This document shows, in pieces, positions 22,265 through 34,248 of a stretch of 64,000 nt of DNA. The notes beneath the pieces were generated by a model. That model was not told where the DNA came from, made no database searches, and worked only from the letters and a program-made list of their open reading frames with translations. This stretch comes from Isoetes taiwanensis (lineage: Eukaryota; Streptophyta; Lycopodiopsida; Isoetales; Isoetaceae). The position numbers and the translations under genes are program-made. The stretch lies in the NCBI GenBank assembly GCA_021234155.1, contig JAJEKV010000056.1:2773330-2837329 (forward strand). Reading direction: 5' to 3'. Numbering within the stretch: the stretch's first letter is position 1; each line of letters begins with the position of its first letter.

Positions 22265-22357
22265 TGGAATTAAAAAAACAGTTAAAAGAACTTTTAGATC
22301 AAGGATACATACAGCCTAGTATTTCACCTTTTGGTGCTCCAGTATTATTTGTTAAGA
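22204..22357 (+). mobile_element. Start of gypsy reverse transcriptase, cut after VKKK
   Basis: In a new frame the RT N-terminus reads [20 protein letters not shown] and [13 protein letters not shown]. The family then continues into a conserved Asp-Gly and the RxCVDYR block. Here the frame instead runs into non-coding LTR sequence (the AAGAAAAAAACACAGG block of 16236). RNase H and integrase are missing. The junction falls in an A-rich run that both parents share. Confidence 0.88.
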
Positions 22358-22490
22358 AAAAAAACACAGGTTGCCTTGTAAATTTCGTTCTTCATTCCTG
22401 CTTAAAGAAATCATGAATAGCTGGGTCTTCAGCGAACCCAAAGGTTGAAATCCCTGTCTAATCTATCATCAGATTTGGTAGATCCTTCTG
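22355..22490 (+). mobile_element. Gypsy LTR fragment fused to RT
   Basis: Aligns with 16236-16370 of the LTR: ACACAGG(T/C)TGCCTT, then AATTTCGTT, then TTCAGCGAACCCAAAGG. Similarity ends near 22490. A further weak echo, GGCTAATCGAT with flanking bases, lies at 22790-22805. With 24865-25150 it gives two separate parts of an LTR, so later insertion or rearrangement separated them. Confidence 0.8.
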
Positions 22491-22847
22491 GGATCATCTC
22501 ACGGTGCATGCAGCCGGCCCCTGTCTGCGCTGAACAATGCCAAAGAGAATAGGAATACAAATGATGAAGTATTAATCATTCAATGGGTTAGTTCTATACT
22601 AGATCGGCCAGATCTTTGCATGCCAGGATGTGGAGCGGCCAGAACTTTGCCTTTGCAAGAACCCTAAATGACCTGTGGCAATCCTTCCGAATCATGTTTT
22701 TCATCTGTAAATGACAGCTAAAACCAGAGTTAAGGGAAAATCGGCCAGATTACTGGAAGATCCGGCCTCTTTCAAAGGTCGAAATGATCTCTGGCTAATC
22801 GATAGGGAGATCCGGCCAAACCTTTTCGTCTGATACGAAATTGGCTG

Positions 22848-22900
22848 TAACAGGCCCCCCGTGTGAATATGCACCCAAACCAAAGGGGGTCTTAGGGGGG
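22848..22900. repeat. Block shared with the 262-737 MITE arm
   Basis: GTGTGAATATGCACCCAAAC and the following CAAAGGGGGT are identical to the inner part of the right arm at 617-646. A G-run and an AATGCAATGGTTTA-like segment follow, again echoing the arm. It is a partial or diverged relative; the mate arm was not found. Confidence 0.7.
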
Positions 22901-23263
22901 TTTTCATATGTTTTTTAATAATGCAATGGTTTATGTTAGGGTAACAATTGAATGTTGGAAATAATTGCAATAGAATGTAAATTTTAAAAAAAAAGCTAAA
23001 ATATGAAAGAAACAATTATAAAGCATTAGAACTACAATATTATTGAATAATGTGTAGAAATGACATAGAATGTCAATGTGTGATGGAAAACATATATTAT
23101 GGTGTTTGTATACCTTAAAATCAAATGTGTCCTATAATGCGGGAGACATCTTGGTTGATTTGTCTAAGGAATAGTCTGCAAATAGCATGGAGCCTGTTGA
23201 TTTGAGTGCAATCCTTTCTTGCGATCAACGTCCAACCGAACATGTGCATCATGTATAAAGGCT

Positions 23264-23585
23264 TCAATGGAGTTTAATGCGTTTGGTTTTTTGCATGGAT
23301 GACCTCATGTCATTGATATATCCGACTAGCCATAATGAAATCACGTCAATGGGGTCTTCACCATATGGAGGTGGTGGCTGTGCTGATGCTGGAGGAACTA
23401 ATTGAGGTTCGTTTTCACTCGATGGGCTCTCAGGGACTATAATAATTTCTGCTTCATTGTCATTGTTGCGGGGGGTGATTAATCTCATATGTTATTCCTT
23501 CGCCTTGAATCACTCCCCGCCTCTTTGCGTGGGTGGGTTCGCGTCACGCTTGCGTGCCATTCTCCTCATTTTCGCCGCACCACAC
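23264..23585 (-). pseudogene. Unrecognised small protein remnant, possibly transposon-encoded
   Basis: The minus frame 23488-23264 (MRLITPRNNDNEAEIIIVPE..., 74 codons) is Pro/Glu/Ser-rich and ends IDVISLWLVGYINDMRSS. About 60 bp upstream a basic start (MRRMARKRDANPPTQRGG) sits in another frame after a short break. A basic N-terminus followed by an acidic linker would fit a Myb/SANT-type partner of a Harbinger transposase, and a MITE-arm block lies 360 bp away. This is only a guess; no domain is visible. Confidence 0.25.
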
Positions 23586-23599
23586 GCTTAGAGGAATGC

Positions 23600-24864
23600 A
23601 AGCATTAATATTTGCTATACTTGATATTTTATTTAACAACAATAGGTATTTGTCCTTGTGTGAAATGGGCACAATAATAGCATCAGCTGCGAACTAGGGC
23701 AAACAGGGAAACTGAAACTAGGGCTGTGTGGAATGGGTTCGGGATCTGACAACAGGGATGTGTGTGGAATGTGTTTGCTGCATCGAGAACAATAATAGCA
23801 TAGGAATTTTGAGGAACGAAACGTTTTGAAGCAAGGAGCAGAAAAGTGTTTGCTGCATCGAGATCATGGCAGGTCTGGGAAACATGGCTTTTGAGCTTCG
23901 CGCATGCATCACGGTTCCAATGGATGCGGCAAGCATATATACTCCAAATCGAGAACTGGCTTACGTAAAACATCACTTTTAGAGCTTTCCATGCATGCAT
24001 CAGATGTGCAGTTGCAAGCATTCTCCGCTGCAATAGAATAGATTACTTAAGGGAAAATGGCATGCTCTTCAGGTTTAATCCACGTAAAGACAATCAAATC
24101 AAGAGACGGAAAAACAACACTTCTTACCTCTAAAATTTTAGTTGAAACTCCAGCACCACGCCCTCACACTACCAATAGGCTGCTTGCTAGATTTTGAAGA
24201 AGACAGAAGCAAAGTACGTTTGCCTAATTTGAATGCATATCAAGATAATCCATGCAAAAAGCTTAAACCACAACCGTACAATCATTTGAGATGGACTAGA
24301 TGGACGGTGCAGATAAGGGACACTCTAGAAATACCAAATAGTATGCATGAACGAATACAGGCCCAGAATCATAGTAAAACCATGCAAAAAAAAGTATAAA
24401 ACCACAAAAAAGCCCCCCTGTGATAATGCTAGATATTTAACCTTAATATAATGATTCCTTAGGTCAACAGCAAGGACCATAGATACCACGTCGAATAAGA
24501 AAACAAGACCATTGGGCTTAGAACACACGTACTGGACGACATGGAGTGTGTTCATTGTCATGCAAATTAAGTTAGCATCACAACATTATGCAACAATATT
24601 ATACGTGCAAAGTTAAGCCTAAATACATTGAGCATGAGCCATTTCCAAGCTAACTCTGTTGCGTAGCTTTTCGTTTTGACATATTATAATTATAGGAATG
24701 CCCGAAGGTTATATGAACTAAGGTTAGGTATTAATTGTTCGTAATCAAAAAGGAAAAATATATGTCAATCCGTTCAAGGCATGAATATCTCGATAATGGA
24801 TAGTACACCCATTCTAGGGGTAACCTTAGGCCTGGATACATAAACATAAATAGTCTTTCTTGAG
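23600..24864. other. Intergenic with minor repeats
   Basis: No supported gene. GTGTTTGCTGCATCGAGA occurs near 23769 and 23846. The block 24392-24440 matches 3180-3225. Frames are short. Confidence 0.4.
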
Positions 24865-25150
24865 CTAGCATATCTATAGAAAAGAACACTGGAAATCGCT
24901 CATGTTGCTAGCCTAGTTGCACCTTGGTCTGCCCACAACTCTCCGGGGAGAATAAGCAGAAACCGAGGCCGCGAGTGTTAAGCACTCAGCACTAGCGAGT
25001 GGGCACTGACGAAGCTCGCTAGTGTGGACTCGACGCTGGTCACGTCGATTTGCTTCTAGGTGAAGGTTTTTCCCCGAGCTAGAGACCCGTAGCTTAGGGA
25101 GACCGCAACATATTACTTGGGACTTGGGAACGACGTGTAGGTTCTGCACC
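24865..25150 (+). mobile_element. Gypsy LTR fragment (3' part)
   Basis: Very similar to 16784-17066 of the LTR, including CTGCCCACAACTCTCCGGGG, GTGGGCACTGACGAAGCTCG and GGTTCTGCACCT. It breaks off about 60 bp before the LTR end, so the terminus and any downstream target duplication are lost. Confidence 0.88.
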
Positions 25151-27420
25151 TTTGATCCCTGCCTTTTGCACGACAAGATTGTGGATGGATGCTTCTGCTC
25201 CTGTAAGTATAGTTTTCCTTCTTGGCAATTTCATTGGGGAATTCTCAGTTGCAGAATTGCTGTAAATGCGGTCAGTATATGCAAATAAAACATATTCATT
25301 CGTTTCTCTTTCTCAACGCAATAATATACATATCACCCTTCTTTGTTTTGCTTTATGAAGCTTTTGCTTATTTACCAGTTACCAGCAAAGGTTCGTTGGA
25401 GCATAAGATGCCTAAATATCTGTAAAAGTAAGAGATTTAAGAAAATTAGATGTGAGAAGAGATGGCCATCTGATGGTAAGTTTTATAACTTGGCCATCTG
25501 AGGGCAATTTTTATACCCAAGTTTTAGTGTCTTTTTGTTCCATCACACATGGTAACCTACATGTGGATGTGCTTCATCGATGCAGCATTTGCCACAATAA
25601 GTGTTTGCCATGGGGCTAAATAGAGAACCCATTCTATTATTGACTTCAAATCTTAGTGCTGGATAGTGTCTATCCAAAATGCTTGCAACAGGAGATTCTT
25701 TTGCACGTTGATTAGCTTGGCCTCTTATTTAATATTGACCTTGAAGCAGCCTACCTTTGCGTACGTAGTGTTTGTCCTGCTGGGATGCTATGAGGATTTT
25801 CAAATTAGCATCTTGACTGTTTTATGTCATGCCTGCAGAATGTACTGTCGTATGGTTACCAAGACACACTGGCAGCTTTCATAAAGCCTGTGGAGAACCT
25901 TTCGTTCAACTTTGTCTCCAAAATGAAATGGCACAAATGCATTTCATGAAGATTATGCACTAGATTAAAGACCCATCATTGTGTGTGGTAGGTCTATGTT
26001 CTTTTCATTATCTAAATATATGCTTATTAGGGAAATGGATGAAGTTATGACTATTGCTGAAGTGTAAGACTGAAAGTTTCTGGTAATGTCATTGAATGTG
26101 TTGTTTAAGTTATTCTAGCATTTGAGTGTAGGCATGATCCAACGTACATTTATTGCGTTACAATTGAGCATATATTTTCGCTATATGCAGGAGCAGCTAG
26201 TGGACATTATTAAGCAACTATTAATAGGATTTTGGCATCCTGCATTCTGTATTACCTAAGCTACAATGGTATTCACATTTCCAATGTTGTTCCTTCTACT
26301 TATTTTAGATTCTTTGCTCTTCTTCACCCTCGTGCATCTATTTCAGGTAATTTTGCTGGAGCTTTTACTATTTGGAGCTTTGTTGTATTTTAGAGTTAAA
26401 GCCGTTCTATTGAACTCGGAAGTCTGATGGAGGGATTTTGTGAGTTCGTTTGATAGACTCCATTTTAATGCTGCTTCTTTTATGAAAAATGCAAAGTGTA
26501 GAGCAATTCATTTTGCGTTGTAGTGTTCAACAGAGCCTTATTCTTTTTTTGGGAGGGGGGCCATAGCAATTGCAATTCTGCGTCTTAAATTGTCTTGAGC
26601 TTGATTGTTCCTCCTGTGGTAAAATCGTCTGAATACCTTTGCCTTGATGGTTTGTCTCATCAATAAGAAGCCTCTCATAAGCAATTGTATTGGCCAGGGC
26701 TTCTCTCAAGTTTTTCTGTCTGAGCTTGAACTTGCTGGCATATTTCAGATCCTTGAAAATGAGAGTGTGCTTTCCATTTTGTTGATTTGAATGTCTCTTT
26801 TTGAATTTATCACTAGAATCTCAGCTTTTTGAGTGAGTATAGATCATTGCAACGTTGTTTGGGTTGTCTAGATGTAGTTCAATTTACACTTGTTGTATTG
26901 AATCATTGTCCTTGCCTACTACACTTTGCGGAGTTGTGCAACTTTCGGGTGAGATTTTCCATATATGTAATATGCATCTCTCTTATTATTTTAAATTGCA
27001 AGAAGTTATTTCATTTGCTCATTACTGTCTAGCAAAAGCAGCATACGATCTTGGTAGTTCCTTCGATGGAACTTTAGCAGGTGTGCAAAGCAATTTTGTT
27101 TGCTTGACCTTCAGCCAGAGGAAGATTAGGAGATGGAAGAAGAGCAGTCAGCACAACAAGAACTCCTCTAGTCTATGCTAAAAACACATTCTCTCTATTT
27201 ATGCAGACGTTGGTAGAGAATTTTAATGGTAGATTAAATCCTACTGAGAGGCTACGATCAACAAGTTCTTTGTGTGGGGATGGTCTTGAATCATAAAGTT
27301 TATGGAACTATGGTCGTTTCATGCAAATTGAACCATCCATGTGAACAGTAGCATAAAAAGGATGTTTGCATGAGGATATTTGGCTGTAAATCAGCTGTTG
27401 CGCAGTGCAATGATTAGCTC
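25151..27420. other. Intergenic, no confident gene
   Basis: AT-rich. On the minus strand at 26527-26760 a frame reads FKLRQKNLREALANTIAYER, loosely like the helical end of a retroelement gag; too short to call. The plus frames at 26829-27181 lack domain features. Confidence 0.35.
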
Positions 27421-28200
27421 GGCACCTTGGAGAAGAATACGAGCTTGAGAGCATACTTCATTTTCATCTTAAATTCAATGCGTTCTTCGAGAGGATATCT
27501 CCAAGCAACAAAATCAGGGGGGAGGGATTTCGCCCTCAAAATTTCGAGGCGGCGCACAAGCGGAAGAGCCGCGAGTGCTCCGCCGAGGTTGGCGCGGCCG
27601 CCGAAAAGTTTTTCGGTGGAATCTCAACCGCCTGAAAATATGAAACGTAATAAACGTTTGCTTCAAGTTAAGTATTTGGAACGGCCATGGCGGAGCATGA
27701 ACGGCTATGGCGGAGGAATGTCTACGAACAGGGCTCTTCTCCGGCATTTTCTTCACAGCTCTTTTGTTTAAAGAAGGAGATGCTGCAGTGGTCGGTGGAG
27801 CCATCCATTTCCAGGTTCCCAATCTGGCAAATACGAGCTTCAAGGGCTGCGCTATGCTTTCCCAGGCCGAGTCAAGCAGTATCATGGAAAGAACGGATAA
27901 TGTACATAGCGAAAATGGGAAGATCATGCCATGTGAGCAATTACGACTAAGATTTGGTTCCGACTAAGATTTGGTTCCGACTCATTATTGGCCCTTACTT
28001 GAACCAAACTACGAGAAAAGTTGTCGAATTTGTCCCAACAAGGAGCAATCAAGAAGCTCAGGGCATGAAAAGCAGGAGCTGGAAGAGATTTCTAACGTCT
28101 GGATGCTTGATCCAAGTCCGACAGGCGCCATTATCCGCACAAGGAACTCATTCTCCAGTAAACAGAGCAGGACTCTTCCATAGTGACTGCCGTAATGCAA
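27420..28200 (+). other. Unassigned GC-richer block, possible first exon
   Basis: The GC content rises at 27500-27900 and overlapping frames occur on both strands. The plus frame 27707-27967 (TGLFSGIFFTALLFKEGDAAVVGG, then a Ser/Asn-rich part) is the most protein-like. It ends at a 17-bp tandem duplication (AAGATTTGGTTCCGACT twice, near 27950-27985). No domain is recognised, and codon evidence does not separate the frames. Confidence 0.2.
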
Positions 28201-28262
28201 TGTTGTAAAAGCGAACTATGCCATGATTGTTTCCTTTTCCATAGTCACGATTTCTTTTCCTC

Positions 28263-28387
28263 CCACAAAAAGGAAAAGGAAAAGGAAAAGAAAAGAAAAG
28301 AAAGAGAAAGGGAAGGAAGGGAAGGGAAGAAATAAGGAAAACACACAGCAAAAAAAAAAAAAAAAAAAAAACAAACAAACAAACAAA
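28263..28387. repeat. Polypurine / simple-sequence tract
   Basis: About 75 bp of (GGAAAA)n, (GAAAA)n and (GGAAG)n, then about 20 A, then (CAAA)n. The plus strand is almost pure purine to 28340. Such mirror-rich tracts can form triplex DNA; here it produces only meaningless low-complexity frames. Confidence 0.9.
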
Positions 28388-28399
28388 CTAGCAAGAACA

Positions 28400-30740
28400 C
28401 ACCAGAAGGCTTTAACAAGGTAAGACATTAGGGTTTTATTTTAACTTGGCGTCGTCAGTCAAGAATTGGTGGCTAATTTTCTACATATATATAATTGAGT
28501 TTCTAAATTTTTTTTTTCTTTTTTCGTGTTCTCTGTTGCAATCTAAATGAAGGTTAGGGAGCCACGTTTGCGGGTAAATGAAAGAAGAGATCTCTGCCGT
28601 AGCTACCACTGCCATAGTTGGACTGGCATTCAAGAAATATATGCTGCTGGAGAAGGTATTGCAGAGCTCTTTCGTGGATTCACTGCGTGAGCTAGGGTGG
28701 TTCTTTAGTCGGAACTACGAAAGGATTATTTTCTGTTGCCTCCTTTTGTTTTCAACCCACCATGCAGGATCTTGACCTCACTATCTACTGCTGATTGTAT
28801 AAAAATCCAATCAAGCGTCGACATTTCAAAATCCAATCAAGTAGCTCTCTTCAAACAATTCAGGAACTTTCAACCTGAACTAATTCCAGAGATGACCTAT
28901 GACATCACGGAAACAACTGCATTGTCAGGGCACATGTTCTAAAACGTAACGGGTGGATTACACTCCTCTAGTAGAATTTGGTGCACTCAAGCAAATAACT
29001 CAAAAGCAACGAACCTTGAAAAGGAAGGTAGACTAGATTTTGAAGAGTGGCAACTGCTATCATCACTAATAAGGTGGAAATGTAATAATTGTTAGGATTA
29101 GCCATGTCTTGTTAGAAAAGTTTGTATTGCATGGTCAAGGTTTTGGAGATGAGGAACTATTGTAAGAAAATATCTTATGACAATAGAACGAATTTAAGAC
29201 ATAGAGCAATAGAACGAATTTAAGACAACTTGTTGTTCTATGTTCTTTGTGCTCTAAAAATGTGAATTTGGAGCAATAACAGGAGATGGATGAATGCACA
29301 AATTGCCAAATGCAAAAGAATTCTAGGCTGATCTTTCATGTAATGGGTTTGTGCATTTTGGGGTTTTGCACATATTTAAATCCAATAAAACTTTTAATAT
29401 AAGAAAAAAAAAATGTGGGTCTATCTAGAAGGCCTTGTCCAAACAGTCTACAAGCTAACGTATATCATGACATTGATAATGCTCCAAATCAGAAAGCCCC
29501 ATGTACCTTTAACATAGGTAGGGCTAAAAAAAAAATTGAAACTACCTGTAGAATAGGATTGAAGACGAGCTAATCTTTTTGCCCAAGTGACGCATCAGAT
29601 AAATTGGTAAGAAGAGTCGTCAGAAAATTGATGTGCTTTGAAGAAAGGAGGTTATAAATCACATGTCTATAGAGCATTATTCACATCACGAGCAATACAA
29701 ACCATTTAACAATTACACTTATCTAGGGCATCATGTGGCAATTATATTTTGTATCCTGTGGCATATTGTGAGCAAATTTCAAGATCTGGCAGCCATTATT
29801 ATTGATTGTTTTTTCGACGGTGCAAAATACTTTTATACTTTCTTGTATAAATATTGCCTAAGGCGTTTGGCTTTTTGGACACCAATTTTTTTATGGCAAT
29901 CAGAAAGTCGTTTTGCCCTCATAAATTTAAATAAATCTTTAGAATTTTTTGACAGCTATAGCTTTTTTTAGTCCTTCAATTACACCTAGGGACATAAAAA
30001 TTCATGTAAATTGTAAGTTCGTTGTGTGGTTTGGGTCTGGTTTGGTGCACTCATAAACCTTTTTTATCTTTCGACTCTAATGCTTGGAAGGACCAAAACT
30101 CATGTCTTCTGCGCCTCTAATGCCTTCGGACTTGCAGGTATCATATATGCATTCAAGAAAATATTTCGATCTTTAGACCACTAATCCTAATCCTTGTGCG
30201 CCTCCCAGTCTAACACTTTGGAATTCTTCCCAGCACAATAGCCTTATAAAGCTTTGTTTGTGATGAAGTAGATTTGCTTTTAGATCCGGAGATGGAATAT
30301 AGTTTTAATGTAGAATAGATTACGAGATCCATCAATTGACCCCCCAAAAAAAAAAAAAAAAAGATGTCATCCAATCGAGCCTGTTAGCCTTTACAACTTC
30401 ACCATATGCCTTTAAATAAATCTGCTTCTTTGAATTTCAACACGAAACTACAAAACAAATAACATGCAAACACACCCTCGGGGCACTGGAGGGCAACCCT
30501 CCGTGCGCAAGCACCTTGTTTTACTTGCAGAGTCTCAAAATTGTATATACCCAAATTCTTATTGCTTTAAATTTTGGCATGTCAGACATGCTTTCTCCCA
30601 ATGCTTTTTTATACACCTTCCATGCCAGAATTTTGAGCAAAAAAAATTCTCGTACATAAAAGTTACTAATATAAAGAAGTATTATAGAACTTTCAATAGT
30701 TGTTGCTAACTATTATAAAGGTTCCATGGTGTGCCGACAT
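28400..30740. other. Intergenic, no supported gene
   Basis: Several small frames (28578-28775, 28736-28942, 29663-29971) with no recognisable domain. An 18-bp direct repeat, GCAATAGAACGAATTTAA-like, occurs around 29180-29225. Poly(A)-like runs at 29404 and 30344 may be old retroposon tails. Confidence 0.4.
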
Positions 30741-30746
30741 CATGAC

Positions 30747-31020
30747 ATCATGACACCCCATGATGGGCCTTCTTGCTCCCGGAAAGTCATCATCATAATC
30801 AGCTTAGTTATATCTTGCTCCCGGAAAGTCATCATCATAATCAGCCAATCTCTTCCAGTGATGAGTGTCGATATCAAAAGCATGGAAGTGATGAGTGTCG
30901 ATATCAAAAGCATCATGAAAATGCCTATTATACTGCTGAAAGTACATCAGATTGCAAATTTTAATGACATCAAAATGGCTAGCATAATAAACATCAACAC
31001 CCCATGATGGGCCTTGTATA
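30747..31020. repeat. Nested direct duplications
   Basis: TTGCTCCCGGAAAGTCATCA and following occurs twice (30772-30848). GTGATGAGTGTCGATATCAA and following occurs twice (30858-30914). ACCCCATGATGGGCCTT occurs at about 30753 and 30998. The minus frames across the block (to 31177) read protein-like on the far side (VWMQLKFHRQLLEFNGHV) but no family is recognised. Confidence 0.8.
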
Positions 31021-31169
31021 GATTTGAAGAAGCTCCAATCCATTGCACTAGTATGAAACATCCACAAATAACTCCATTATCCTCATTGTATCCTATCATG
31101 ATGACATGCCCATTAAACTCCAACAACTGGCGATGGAATTTAAGTTGCATCCACACTGACCCCAATTTT

Positions 31170-31860
31170 TGGTCCACAAGTGTTTTTTAGTTGTACGGAA
31201 GTGTTGTTTTATGCCAAAAACAACACCAAAATGGCCCCAAAAGTCCACGTGGCCTGTTTATCCGAATTTGCACAAAGGGACAGTGGTTTTTTGGCAAAAA
31301 CATCCCACTGTGGTTTTTCTGGCAGCTTTTTGTTTTTTGGTCAACGTGTCCTTTTTTTCACTATTGTTTTTAGCGAACTTTTGTTAACATGTGGTTTTTT
31401 CTTGACTGTTGTTTTTTGAGGAGTCACGCATTATTTGTCTTCTAAATAACACTCGTACGTTTTTATATTACTACACGTGAAAAATAAAATTACAATGTCA
31501 AAGTAAGATGGTTTTTTAAAAAATTATATATTATTTAGCAAAGTGCCACATGTGTTACCTAAAGCTAGCTATTCTTTTTAATGCTACTAACTGTTCTTTT
31601 TCTAAAAAAACGACATATAGAGAAGAATTATTATGACATATAGAAAAATTTAGGTTGTTTCTAATGTGTTTTTTAACCAATGAAATATTGACATGTAGCA
31701 CGTTTTTTTAATTAAAAAATATAATTTAACCAATCAAATATCGACACGTGGCATACTTTTTAATTAAAAGAAAAATTGTTATGACACGTAGAAAAAAAAC
31801 AAGGTGTTGTTTCTAATATCTTTAATCAATATTGACACGTGGCTATTGATCATTTCAAAC
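31170..31860. repeat. Imperfect repeats with ACGTG cores
   Basis: Units starting AACCAAT(G/C)AAATAT(T/C)GACA(T/C)GT(A/G)GC occur near 31675 and 31727, with a related ATCAATATTGACACGTGGC near 31834. GACACGTGG is a G-box-like core, but the repeats lie in AT-rich DNA with no gene next to them. Upstream (31170-31440) is T-rich DNA with TGGTTTTTT-type runs. Confidence 0.55.
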
Positions 31861-32417
31861 TGCATTTTTTCAAAATATAGTCTTACTAAAAGGAAAAACA
31901 CAACATTATTCAAAGCAGAGGGCAAGCATTATTTGAAAGCATCATTTAAATGCAAATAAATTGAATCCAAATAGAATGAATGCAAATAGAATGAATACAG
32001 AATTGTGAACTTGCATTAAACTCAAGTTTTCTTTGAAATTCTGAATTGAATTCATTCAAATTTTACACTTCAATTTGCCTTGAAACACAGGTTATATTTT
32101 CACAAATTTATATACACTATGGAATCATCTTCGTCTTGAAATAAAGATTTGCTTTGTTCACAAATTGATAACCAGTAGAAACAAATCAGTGCGAAGAGAA
32201 AAGAAAGACCAAGCTTTCTCTACAAGCTGCATTCCTTGCGTGCAACAGCAACATAGTCTTCCATAGCGGTTATTAGCACAAGCTGCAATATCATATGTCT
32301 GCAGTACATCTGTGCAAGAAACAAAGAAAAGAAAGAACTCAGACAAAATCATGTTTGAAACAGACTTAGAAATAGAGTTAAAAACAACCTCAGTGCTTTG
32401 TGGATGCAAAACCTGCC
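31861..32417. other. Intergenic, no supported gene
   Basis: AT-rich with a short repeated word (TGCAAATAGAATGAAT-like) near 31960-32000. The minus frame 32158-32475 overlaps the LINE tail below and is not supported. Confidence 0.4.
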
Positions 32418-32637
32418 CTTGCCCATAGTCATCCTGGCAACGGTTTTTTCCCAGGTGGTTTTTAATCCGGGTCATGATGGTTGTGTTCTAGCTCACGTTG
32501 TGCTTTGGTTTAAGGGCTTCGGCCCATGTTCTTGTTTGGACTTCGGTCCAGGACTTCGGTCCCTTATGTACTTGGTCCCATAACCCGATTGGGTTCCGTG
32601 GACGTTAAAAATTTTTCCTTCCTTCCTTCCTTCCTTG
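32418..32637 (+). mobile_element. 5'-truncated LINE: 3' UTR with UUCG hairpins
   Basis: GGTTTTTTCCCAGGTGGTTT and TTAATCCGGG resemble 61750-61800 of the GC-rich LINE. Three short hairpins with TTCG loops follow: GGGCTTCGGCCC (32514-32525) and GGACTTCGGTCC twice (32538-32549, 32551-32562). Then the terminal stem-loop AACCC-GATT-GGGTT (32582-32595), within an outer pairing GTCC/GGAC, and a (CCTT)n tail (32617-32637). No coding sequence is left. It is a typical 5'-truncated insertion of the same family as 17.4 and 61.8 kb. Confidence 0.75.
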
Positions 32638-34248
32638 CAAATCCGGCCAGCCCCTGCCCTTGCTAGCCCCTGCCACTAGAATATGAGCTGAAACAAAAGA
32701 CAATTTCATTTATTAAAGAAACACACAAAATAGGAAAAGGTTTAGCCGAGTTCACCTTAATGCCATGTTCCTCCAATCCTGTAACTTTTGTGGATTCGGC
32801 AAGGAAAGGTTTAAACCTCGGAAGAAATTTATGTCTGTGGTCTCCAAAAAGTTGAGACAGAAGAAGACTTTCCTCTGTAAATGAGGATGCCGGTTTCGCC
32901 ATATCCAAGAACAAGCAACTAAACTAAAGCACTGCCCTTGACCTTGCAAATCCGGCCTGCAGAAGCTGCCCTTGTAAATCATATCACAGTTGCCAGCCAT
33001 AGACGATAACATGCTTGATTCACCACAGCCATAGCATTGAACCACAGTCAATCTTGAACCACCATAGCCAAGCCTTGAAGGATGCAAAAACCAGCCATAG
33101 AATCAAAGGCCATTGCTGTAAAGGCAGGACCCTAAACCAAAACGAAGAGGGAAAAAATTAATTTGCTCATTTTTCACTCCGGCGGCCTTGGGATAAAACT
33201 TGCCGACCACGATCTAGGTGGCGGAATGGTCGGAAACAGAGTCTACTACTGTGCTGCCAAATCTTTTTCTTGAAAAAGGACAGAATGGAAGTAAAAAGAC
33301 TATTTTGCTGCTAATTCTTGGCCATGCAGGGCTGGAGATGCATCATTCCAGCGAAATGGGAAGCAGCGCATAGCTAAACATGAAAAACTCGTACGCGTGA
33401 TATGAAGAAACCGTGAGCGCCAAAAAAAAAATCTTGAGTGATATGAAGAAACCGTGAGCGCCATGGCTTCCAGACTTTTTGCTCGTCAGAGTGAGCGAAG
33501 GCGGAAAAGTGACCAAGGCGGACGAGCAGAATGAGGAAGGCGGCAACCAAGGCCGACGTGCAGAGGACTAAGCGGGAAAGCAACCCTTAACCTGGACCAA
33601 TAGGATGATAGTACAAGGATCACGATCTTGGCCGTTCATCTCGGCCATTGGACGGGACACCTTTTACTACATATTTTAATCGTCAACGTGGACAAAATAC
33701 ATGCATATCCTTAACCGGCAGTTCCTTAACTACTTTAGATCCTAGCCGTTTGCACTACCATGACAAAAACAAAATCAAGGTAGAGCATGTTGCATAGGCT
33801 GCCATTGCCGCAGTTGTCGCCAAGCTCCAAAATCGCCCCCAGATCATCTAAACCCTAGCATTTCTCTTCTGTAGCCCATTTTCAACCAAACCCATCTATT
33901 AAAGCCGAGCTCTGAACCGGAATGCTTTTAAAGGGCATACTTTATTCCATTCAGACCCTGTTTTATGCCGTTCAGTCTTTCGAATGGACTTTGTTTGTGC
34001 AGCTGCACTTGATTTTGTTTGGTCATGGTAGCAAAAACCTTGTAAAAAACAAGGTTCTAACGCCATGACGATTGCACTGGTCTTGGAGCTCTAGCCTTGC
34101 AGTCTTGAAGGCTCCTTAAATCGGAGCTTAAATCGCTGCTTGAATCTTAAATCTTGCTGCTTAAATCTTAAATCACGTCACCCAAACCGGAGCTCCGCTG
34201 ATGCAGATTTTCCTTGTGGCTGCTCAAGCAGTCTCAGACCATGCCGGT
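32638..34248. other. Intergenic, no supported gene
   Basis: Short frames on the minus strand (32663-33087) lack domains. The word GTGATATGAAGAAACCGTGA followed by GCGCC occurs twice at 33397-33421 and 33437-33461. Around 33600-33900 there are 5'-UTR-like AAACCCTAGC words, but no gene follows. Confidence 0.4.

Noticed and set aside
27514-27927. 137-codon minus frame as a gene
   Set aside because: Basic, Pro/Arg-rich composition of a GC-rich leader-like block; plus frames are equally open; no motif.
28148-28428. Phe/Pro-rich and Lys-rich frames
   Set aside because: Direct products of the polypurine tract and A-run.
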